DNA of 5,104 nt from an uncultured Lachnospiraceae bacterium (GTDB taxonomy: Bacteria; Bacillota; Clostridia; Lachnospirales; Lachnospiraceae), in NCBI GenBank assembly GCA_947631755.1, contig CANRMO010000175.1, forward strand, positions 1-5,104, read 5' to 3'. Positions 1 through 5,104 of the stretch are shown here, piece after piece. Made by a program: the position numbers and the translations under genes. Under the pieces are notes generated by a model. That model had not been told where the DNA came from, did not search any database, and saw nothing but the letters and a program-made list of their open reading frames with translations. How positions within the stretch are numbered: position 1 is the first letter of the stretch; each line of letters opens with the position of its first letter.

Positions 1-532
1 TGAGAAAGGCCGTTTCCTTTATCACTTTTCCCATCAGAAGTATGGCGTCCATATCCAGCCCAGTTTTCGTGGAACCGACGTTGACAGAACTGCATATATA
101 TTCTGTGGACGCCAGTGCCTGTGGGATCGAGAGGATCAGATTCCGGTCCGCCTCTGTCATCTTCTTTGACACGAGAGCGGTATAACCCCCTATGAAATTC
201 ACACCCACCTCTTCTGCCGCCCGGTCAAGGGTTTTCGCAATCTGTAAAAAATCTTCCGGTGAATGGCAGGCCGCCCCACCCACCAGGGCAATCGGTGTCA
301 CGGAAATCCGCTTATTCACAATCGGAACGCCGAACTCATTTCCAATAGCTTCTCCCACCGGCACAAGATTCTTCGCCATTTTTGTTATCTTATTGTAGAT
401 ATTGCCACACAACCTGTCCAGATCACTGTCTGCACAGTCTAAAAGGCTGATCCCCATAGTGATCGTGCGCACATCCAGATTTTCTTCATCTATCATCCGG
501 TTAGTCTCAATAACCTCATTTATATTGATCAT
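1..532 (-). CDS. PFL family protein (DUF711/UPF0210), N-terminal part, cut by window edge
   Basis: This reading frame is open from the ATG at 532 to the left edge, giving 177 residues of a protein that is usually about 450 residues long, so the C-terminal 60% lies outside. The start MININEVIETNRMIDEENLD, followed by VRTITMGISLLDC (residues 21-33), is the signature N-terminus of the UPF0210/DUF711 family. Further family-like stretches are VPIVNKRISVTP (69-80), VGGAACHSPEDF (84-95) and SSVNVGSTKTGLDMDAI (148-164). The ATG is supported by a GGAG (540-543) seven bases upstream. The name PFL reflects a distant resemblance to pyruvate formate-lyase; the true reaction is not established, and nothing in this fragment shows a glycyl-radical loop. 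It lies 50 bases downstream of the ACT-domain gene. That order is a common conserved pair in Firmicutes, so the two probably act together. Family assignment is secure; function is unknown. Confidence 0.93.
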   Translation of the reverse strand, partial: MININEVIETNRMIDEENLDVRTITMGISLLDCADSDLDRLCGNIYNKITKMAKNLVPVGEAIGNEFGVPIVNKRISVTPIALVGGAACHSPEDFLQIAKTLDRAAEEVGVNFIGGYTALVSKKMTEADRNLILSIPQALASTEYICSSVNVGSTKTGLDMDAILLMGKVIKETAFL

Positions 533-582
533 AGCTGGTCTCCATTTCTCACTAAAAAACCGATTTATTTCGTGACAGTTTC

Positions 583-855
583 TTATATTCTGTGCATCTT
601 GTCAAATATTTCCTCCCTCTGAAGACGTATCACACAGCCGATCTCCCCACCCAGTTTTTCCAGCTCTCCGGCCACGACAGAAAATTCTCTGGCAGATTCG
701 CTGAAGTCAACAATCATCATCATGTTAAAAAAACCGCCTACGATCGTCTGAGAGATATCCAGAATGTTCAGTCCATTATCTGCCAGATAGGTACATACTT
801 TCGCTATGATCCCAACACTGTCTTTTCCCACTACAGTAATAATCGTCTTTTTCAT
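583..855 (-). CDS. Stand-alone ACT-domain protein (UPF0237 family)
   Basis: The 90-residue product is one ACT domain with little else, the usual size for UPF0237. The N-terminal strand and loop, MKKTIITVVGKDSVGIIAKV (1-20), carries the typical G-K-D-x-x-G-I turn that often forms the small-ligand site. It is followed by helix CTYLADNGLNILDISQ (21-36), a Met-rich strand FNMMMIVDF (43-51) and a final helix/strand pair. ACT domains usually dimerise and bind amino acids or similar small effectors, but the ligand here is unknown. No transmembrane or DNA-binding part is visible, so it is probably a cytoplasmic sensor or a partner of the downstream PFL-family protein. The ATG at 855 was chosen because an ideal GGAGG (861-865) sits five bases upstream. 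The frame extends to a TTG at 873, but that would add MTLEVI, place the GGAGG inside the gene and overlap the upstream stop. The GcvR group is a distant relative, but it has two ACT domains. Confidence 0.93.
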   Translation of the reverse strand: MKKTIITVVGKDSVGIIAKVCTYLADNGLNILDISQTIVGGFFNMMMIVDFSESAREFSVVAGELEKLGGEIGCVIRLQREEIFDKMHRI

Positions 856-860
856 GATAA

Positions 861-865
861 CCTCC
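861..865 (-). promoter_or_regulatory. Ribosome binding site that sets the start of the ACT-domain gene
   Basis: The minus strand reads GGAGG here, five bases before the ATG at 855 and just after the TGA (870-872) of the hydrolase gene. Its strength and spacing favour the 90-residue product over a TTG start at 873. The closeness to the upstream stop suggests translational coupling of the two genes. Confidence 0.85.
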
Positions 866-869
866 AATG

Positions 870-1667
870 TCAATATATTTCCAAAAGCTCCGTTGGTTCA
901 TATCTCTTGGCCACAAGAAGCTTAGTGTCCATGGCGCTCCACGTCTCGCTCTGATCCAGTTCATACTGCACCGTCTGATAGGCCAATTCCGGGAAATTAT
1001 TTTCTTTGCTGAGATGTCCCAGCATAATATGCTGCATGCCCGGGTGCAGGATCTCTTTGATCAGCCTTGCAGACGCATCATTAGACAGGTGTCCCCGGTC
1101 ACCCAGTATGCGCATTTTCAGCGAATACGGGTAGGCGCCCACCTGCAGAAGATTGATGTCATGGTTTGCCTCGATCAAAATAGAATCGCACTCCCCCAGA
1201 TTTTCTATTGTCTCATCTGTATATTTCCCCATATCCGTGGCAATGCCGATCCGGTGTCCGCCCTGCTCGACTGTATAACAGACCGGATCCGCCGCATCAT
1301 GGGAAATGGGAAACGGGCGGACCAGCATATCTCCCAGCTCGACCTCATCTGTCCGGCGGATACTGTGAAAAAGATCTGGCGAAATATTTTTCATGTTTCC
1401 CTTTTCCCAGATTGCAGCCACTGTATCCCCCGTGGCATAGACAGGGATTGGTGCCTTTCGCAAAACAGGCCCCAATCCGCTAATATGATCCGTATGTTCG
1501 TGGGTCACAAAAATAGCCTTTACGTGTTCGAGGGAGAGGTTCTGCTGTTCCAGCCCCTCCCGCACTTTCTTCAGGCTGATTCCCACATCAATCAGAACTC
1601 CCGACTCCTCTGTTCCCACATAGATGCAGTTTCCACTGCTTCCGCTGGCAATGCTGTATAGATGCAT
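870..1667 (-). CDS. walJ: MBL-fold metallo-hydrolase, WalJ/YycJ/VicX family
   Basis: The 265-residue protein matches the family's usual length and is complete. It begins with the hallmark SIASGSSGNCIYVG (5-18). The metal-binding set of the metallo-beta-lactamase fold is present: THEHTDH (55-61; H56, H58, D60, H61), SHDAADPV (122-129; H123), ATDMG (143-147; D145) and a late histidine in MLGHLSKENN (215-224; H218). The family-specific EANHD (166-170) and GHLSND (192-197) are also seen. No signal peptide or membrane segment is visible, so it should be cytoplasmic. WalJ/YycJ/VicX proteins are known as the last gene of the walRK (yycFG) cell-wall operon in Bacilli, and have been linked to cell-wall homeostasis and to nuclease activity and coordination of replication with division; the physiological substrate is uncertain. 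Here no WalRK genes are next to it. The ATG is preceded by GAGG (1674-1677) at six bases. It starts 25 bases after the cyclase stop and ends 14 bases before the ACT gene. Confidence 0.93.
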   Translation of the reverse strand: MHLYSIASGSSGNCIYVGTEESGVLIDVGISLKKVREGLEQQNLSLEHVKAIFVTHEHTDHISGLGPVLRKAPIPVYATGDTVAAIWEKGNMKNISPDLFHSIRRTDEVELGDMLVRPFPISHDAADPVCYTVEQGGHRIGIATDMGKYTDETIENLGECDSILIEANHDINLLQVGAYPYSLKMRILGDRGHLSNDASARLIKEILHPGMQHIMLGHLSKENNFPELAYQTVQYELDQSETWSAMDTKLLVAKRYEPTELLEIY

Positions 1668-1692
1668 TCGTATCCTCTGCCTTTCCGCTCAC

Positions 1693-3444
1693 TTACATCT
1701 CTGCCACGATCCCATCGTTGTCGATCGTGATCCTGTCACGCCCGGTTTTCTTGGAATGATACATAGACCAGTCGGCCCGGTTCAGAAGCTCTCCCGGGTT
1801 AGTGCACGTCTCCGGGTAGTTGGCGAGACCTGCGCTGGCGCGCACCTCTACCACTTTCGACTCATAAGTAACAGGCTCACGCTTGATCTCTGCGTGGATC
1901 ATCTTGATGATCTCATATGCCTCATCCAGCGGTTTCCCCTGAAAAGCCACGACAAATTCCTCACCGCCGTAACGCCCGGCGATACCGTCGTATTTGATGG
2001 CATACCGGTTCAACGTGTGGGCCACATGGCAGATCACGGCATCGCCACACTGATGTCCGTATGTGTCATTGACCAGCTTAAATTTATCGATATCAAACAG
2101 AGCCAGAGAGACCGTTGTCTTATTGATCATCGCATTCTTCAGGTACTCATTTACTAATTCTGACAGATGGCGGCGGTTGTAAATTCTTGTCAGACCGTCG
2201 CGGATCGCCATGTCATTCATCTTGGCATAGAGCCTTGCATTGGATATGCCGACACTGAGCTGGCTGGCGACATTTTCATAGAACGCCCGTCCCTCAACAA
2301 AAGCATTTTCCCTGTTTTTCCCGATCACCAGTGTTCCCAGCCGCTCATCCTGATTGTAGATTGGAAGATATACCATCGAGGGGAGCTCCTGGCCCGTCGT
2401 GAGATAGGCAAAAAACTTGGCGGAATCCGTGATGACATTCTGGATATATGTCTTTGTCATCAGCATCATCTCCGTCATTTCCGTCTCTTTTACGGATTTG
2501 ATAATGTTTTTCTCAAACGCTTCGCCCAGGCTGGTGGACATAGCCACAAACCGTCCTTTCGGCTCTTCCCCAGGGGCTAGCAGGCTGTTATCCTCCTCAA
2601 GAACAACCACAACCATGTCGAGATCCAGGCGGAGCTGCAAGATTTTTGTCACCTGTTTAAGCATGCTCTCTTTTCCGAGGGACGCTGTGATCGCCGATGA
2701 GATCTCACTCTGCACCGACATCTCATCATGCGCCCGGTTGATCTTCTTATTTGCTGATAACAGCTCTATTTTCTGAGTGCCTAACAGTTCATTTACCTTG
2801 CCAAGCCGCTCCTGGTGCTCTTTCAGCGCGTCATTGGCATCGTTTAAATCCTCAAGGGCACGGTTCTGGGCCAGCAGCTGCTTGATAAAGGAATCCCAGA
2901 TTCCCGCCAGAACTTCTCCCAGAGCCACAATCACAAGGACGACAATAACGATCCCGGACGCCTCACGCCACGCCTGCGTAAACGAAATCACCCTCGCGTG
3001 ATATGTGTATACAAGCATCGTCGTTGACGTCAGGCCATACACCACAAGAAAGATTGCATAACAGGTCATGCGGTGCTCCGGTTCGTCATAGGCGATAAAA
3101 AATACAATTTCAACGGCAAATACAATCATGAGGACAAGAAATATAATTCCATCTGCTTTTGTAGGCGAAAACAGATAGAGCAATAAATCGGTCAGCAGCC
3201 GCAGCACATAATAAACTGTGGCGATCTTCTTCTGCTGGATATCTTTCCCACCCTTCCGCCGGGCAATGAGCTCGATAAAAAAGAACAGCAGAAAGCAGGC
3301 AATAGCCACCGAATCCAGTACAATAGTCCCCATTTTGTTGGCAAAAACCGACAGGGCACAGTAGACAATCACTGCTACATACATGATCAGATGTGACAAA
3401 TGGATATATTTATTGTACCTCACATCACTGATATCAATATTCAT
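1693..3444 (-). CDS. Membrane-bound GAF-GGDEF diguanylate cyclase
   Basis: This complete 583-residue protein should make cyclic di-GMP from two GTP at the membrane. In order: about six hydrophobic segments (roughly 15-35, 41-60, 76-94, 98-118, 126-147, 163-182); a polar, heptad-like helix (about 190-245) likely to be a dimer-forming coiled coil; a GAF-like sensor domain (about 246-405), supported by SEISSAITASL near its start and SMVYLPIYNQDERLGTLVIGK (356-376); and a GGDEF domain (about 411-575) that opens with RDGLTRIYNRRHL (414-426). Catalytic features are intact: DIDKFK (451-456) with metal ligand D451 and K456, VNDTYGH (458-464) with N459, D468, and the GGEEF signature (493-497). The position of the product-inhibition I-site reads KYDG (484-487), not RxxD. 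No EAL or HD-GYP domain is present. The membrane part is not a recognisable named sensor, so the stimulus is unknown. The ATG is preceded by AGGGGGA, eight bases away, in the 16-base gap after the FtsA-like gene. Confidence 0.93.
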   Translation of the reverse strand: MNIDISDVRYNKYIHLSHLIMYVAVIVYCALSVFANKMGTIVLDSVAIACFLLFFFIELIARRKGGKDIQQKKIATVYYVLRLLTDLLLYLFSPTKADGIIFLVLMIVFAVEIVFFIAYDEPEHRMTCYAIFLVVYGLTSTTMLVYTYHARVISFTQAWREASGIVIVVLVIVALGEVLAGIWDSFIKQLLAQNRALEDLNDANDALKEHQERLGKVNELLGTQKIELLSANKKINRAHDEMSVQSEISSAITASLGKESMLKQVTKILQLRLDLDMVVVVLEEDNSLLAPGEEPKGRFVAMSTSLGEAFEKNIIKSVKETEMTEMMLMTKTYIQNVITDSAKFFAYLTTGQELPSMVYLPIYNQDERLGTLVIGKNRENAFVEGRAFYENVASQLSVGISNARLYAKMNDMAIRDGLTRIYNRRHLSELVNEYLKNAMINKTTVSLALFDIDKFKLVNDTYGHQCGDAVICHVAHTLNRYAIKYDGIAGRYGGEEFVVAFQGKPLDEAYEIIKMIHAEIKREPVTYESKVVEVRASAGLANYPETCTNPGELLNRADWSMYHSKKTGRDRITIDNDGIVAEM

Positions 3445-3460
3445 AGATCAATCCCCCTTC

Positions 3461-5104
3461 TCACTTTTCCCAATACAGTTCGATTTCGTCCCCTTCGTGA
3501 ACCGGTTCCGTGAAAGCCTTTTCTTCCCCGTTGATCTTTGAGACAAGCCTCGTCCCCCCGGGCTTTGACAGATCAAAAGGATAGATGTCAAACACATCGA
3601 CAAAGATCGGATCCGGTTTATCCGGCATCGTATATACGTCGCCGTTTATGAAAACCTCCACAGCCTTTCCCGGCTTTTCCCCTTTTCCAGCCGTGTTGCT
3701 GTCTGCAATTGTTTTCGCAGTGCTGAACGGAATCCCTTTCATCCATTCCGGCAGTGGTTTCACCGGCTGGAGCAGCGGGTCATTTTCCATCTGTTTCTGG
3801 AAATCATCCTTTTCCGAAGCCGGTGGAACCGACGGAGCCGGGGCGGCCGGTTTTTCCTTTCCCCTCAGCTTTTCTTTCGGCTTGTGTTTCGGTTTCAATT
3901 TCCGCTCAATCACATCGCCGTCATATACTTTGGCAGATGAGCCCGCCTCCCTGCCGTTGAGAAGAACCGTCTCCTGCGGCATCTCCCCCGCATATTCAAG
4001 CAGCCCGGCAACCGAATAGTAATCAAACACTTCAATCCGGTCGCCATTCTGTACCTCGTACCTGGGGCTGACCGGGAGCCCGTTCACCTCCGTAATGCTC
4101 GGGCAGCGGAGTTTTTTACCATAAACAGTAAATTTAATCTTCGCCTTACATTCGGGTATATCCCCCAACACCATCCTGCCATCTTTTCCCTTTGTGGACG
4201 GCCGGATAGTAATCTGGTCATTCTGGCGGGCCGGCTCATTGAGGCTGACCTCATTTCCATTTTTTTTGACTTCCGCCACCTCGCCCGCTTTTCCTTTGAC
4301 AACCCGCTCCTCCCCATTCACCGTATAACGAAGCTCTTCCCCGCGGATGGGAAACAGATTGTTTTGGGAAAAACCAGAAGCAATACAGGCATCCAGCACC
4401 GTTGCCTTGCCATTGTCATATAACTTCACACCCTGGTCGTTGACCATCACATGGATAAAGTTGTTTTTCTGTTCGTAGTAATTCATGCAGATACCAATCG
4501 GTGTGACCAGCGTGGAATCTTTCGGAATGCCTGCCTGCTCAAAGCGGATGTCCGCCAAAACCTCTGCCCCCCGGATTGCCACCCGGTTCTCCGGCAGCCC
4601 GAGATATTCCGCGAGCTTTTGGGTAAATCCGGCATGTTTGCCGCCGCCGCCCACCACAAAGACGGCACTGACCGATTTTCCGCCGTTCAGCCCGATAATC
4701 TCATCCGACACAAGTTTTGTGATCTCATTTACCGCATCCTGCGTGACTTCCATGATCTCTTCCTGATCTACCTGAACTGTCTCGCCAAATATATTTTTAA
4801 AAGATATCTGTTTCTTTCGCTCACACTGGCGTTTTACAAATTCTGCTGTCTCAAAATCTGTCAGATAGTGCTGCGCGATCGCCTCCGTCAGCTCATCCCC
4901 GGCGAGCGGGATCATCCCAAATGCAATGATGCTCCCATCTTTCACAACCGATATATCAGAAGTGCCCGCCCCCACATCCACAAGGGCGATATTTAAGAGA
5001 CGGAATTTCTCCGGGATCGCGATCTGGATCGCCGCGATCGGCTCCAGCGTCAGACTGGCCACTTTCAATTTCGCTTCCTCCACCGCCTCATACAGTCCGT
5101 CCAC
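3461..5104 (-). CDS. FtsA/PilM-like actin-fold ATPase with C-terminal beta-grasp-like repeats, N-terminus cut by window edge
   Basis: The frame is open from the right edge to a TGA at 3461-3463, giving 547 residues. The first codon in the window is a GTG, but the sequence there already resembles the middle of the actin fold (SLTLEPIAAIQIAIPE, 17-32), so about 150-170 N-terminal residues, including the first phosphate loop, probably lie outside. The second phosphate motif is DVGAGTSDISVV (43-54) and the adenosine motif is VFVVGGGGKHAGF (148-160). These place it in the FtsA/PilM/MreB superfamily rather than the Hsp70s, whose substrate-binding domain is absent. Residues 192-255 close the actin part. 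From about 257 on there are four short beta-grasp-like units, plus a Lys/Pro-rich linker (402-480). There is no C-terminal amphipathic membrane helix like that of canonical FtsA; the end is EIELYWEK. Clostridia carry such extended proteins in addition to true cell-division genes, so a scaffold or assembly ATPase role is an inference. It precedes the cyclase gene by 16 bases. Confidence 0.88.
   Translation of the reverse strand: MDGLYEAVEEAKLKVASLTLEPIAAIQIAIPEKFRLLNIALVDVGAGTSDISVVKDGSIIAFGMIPLAGDELTEAIAQHYLTDFETAEFVKRQCERKKQISFKNIFGETVQVDQEEIMEVTQDAVNEITKLVSDEIIGLNGGKSVSAVFVVGGGGKHAGFTQKLAEYLGLPENRVAIRGAEVLADIRFEQAGIPKDSTLVTPIGICMNYYEQKNNFIHVMVNDQGVKLYDNGKATVLDACIASGFSQNNLFPIRGEELRYTVNGEERVVKGKAGEVAEVKKNGNEVSLNEPARQNDQITIRPSTKGKDGRMVLGDIPECKAKIKFTVYGKKLRCPSITEVNGLPVSPRYEVQNGDRIEVFDYYSVAGLLEYAGEMPQETVLLNGREAGSSAKVYDGDVIERKLKPKHKPKEKLRGKEKPAAPAPSVPPASEKDDFQKQMENDPLLQPVKPLPEWMKGIPFSTAKTIADSNTAGKGEKPGKAVEVFINGDVYTMPDKPDPIFVDVFDIYPFDLSKPGGTRLVSKINGEEKAFTEPVHEGDEIELYWEK
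3464..4336 (-). repeat. Four diverged beta-grasp-like repeat units within the FtsA-like protein
   Basis: These are protein-level repeats; the DNA itself has diverged. Each unit carries an NG turn followed, exactly 13 residues later, by GD (ND in unit 1), then x-I-x. In numbering from the edge: N282-G283 to N295-D296, N341-G342 to G354-D355, N383-G384 to G396-D397, and N525-G526 to G538-D539. Approximate unit limits on the DNA are 4202-4336, 4025-4141, 3899-4024 and 3464-3667. Units 1, 2 and 4 also begin with a strand-turn-strand such as YTVNGEERVV, FTVYGKKLRC or VFINGDVYTM. The pattern resembles the C-terminal half of ubiquitin-like, ThiS/MoaD-type folds, but no C-terminal GG is present, so sulfur carriage or protein conjugation is not suggested. 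A docking role is inferred. Confidence 0.65.

Noticed and set aside
1..532. Annotation as pyruvate formate-lyase
   Set aside because: The fragment matches the UPF0210/DUF711 N-terminus, and nothing in it resembles the formate-lyase N-terminal domain; the PFL label is historical.
871..873. TTG start giving a 96-residue ACT protein
   Set aside because: The ideal GGAGG at 861-865 serves the ATG at 855, and the shorter product has the standard family N-terminus.
592..954. 120-residue plus-strand frame opposite the ACT gene
   Set aside because: It covers the ACT gene, the short gap and the end of the hydrolase; its translation is not protein-like.
867..1661. 264-residue plus-strand frame opposite the metallo-hydrolase
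   Set aside because: It is the antisense shadow of a well-supported gene, is rich in Cys, His and Ile in an unstructured way, and resembles no family.
1624..2580. Plus-strand frames at 1624-2157 and 2167-2580 opposite the GGDEF and GAF regions
   Set aside because: Both lie opposite conserved catalytic or sensor sequence of the cyclase; their translations show no domain.
4451..4996. 181-residue plus-strand frame opposite the FtsA-like gene
   Set aside because: It overlaps the conserved nucleotide-binding motifs of the ATPase on the other strand and shows no family pattern.
5012..5042. Cluster of GATCGC-like words suggestive of a repeat or methylation-rich site
   Set aside because: It encodes the Pro-Ile-Ala-Ala-Ile-Gln-Ile-Ala-Ile-Pro stretch of the ATPase; repeated Ile/Ala codons explain the pattern.
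5102..5104. GTG at the window edge as the true start of the FtsA-like protein
   Set aside because: Family sequence should extend about 150-170 residues upstream of the second phosphate motif, and no upstream sequence is available for a ribosome binding site, so this is taken as an internal valine.

Overview
The window looks like a piece of a low-to-mid GC Gram-positive anaerobe chromosome, most likely a Clostridia/Lachnospiraceae-type bacterium. This rests on the protein families (a clostridial-style FtsA-like ATPase with an extended C-terminus, a WalJ/YycJ hydrolase, and the UPF0237 ACT plus UPF0210 PFL pair) and on purine-rich Shine-Dalgarno sequences in front of each visible start. The genus cannot be fixed from the sequence alone.

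Every credible gene is on the minus strand, so transcription runs from the right edge to the left edge. In that order the window holds: (1) the C-terminal 547 residues of an FtsA/PilM-like actin-fold ATPase (3461-5104, cut by the right edge); (2) a membrane-anchored GAF-GGDEF diguanylate cyclase (1693-3444); (3) a WalJ/YycJ/VicX-type metallo-beta-lactamase-fold hydrolase (870-1667); (4) a 90-residue stand-alone ACT-domain protein (583-855); (5) the N-terminal 177 residues of a PFL-family (DUF711/UPF0210) protein (1-532, cut by the left edge). Gaps between genes are 16, 25, 14 and 50 bases. None contains a visible hairpin terminator or a convincing promoter, so the five genes read as one operon whose promoter and end lie outside the window. 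No stretch over 300 bases lacks a gene, and I see no RNA gene, mobile element, CRISPR array or attachment site.

How the products cooperate is not obvious. The first two genes suggest a link between an actin-like scaffold ATPase and cyclic-di-GMP signalling at the membrane. The third belongs to a family tied to cell-wall homeostasis and DNA metabolism in other Firmicutes. The last two form a widespread pair whose biochemical role is unsettled. The most unusual thing seen directly is the C-terminus of the FtsA-like protein: four beta-grasp-like segments that share an NG-(11 residues)-GD-x-I pattern with identical spacing, the last set apart by a basic, proline-rich linker.
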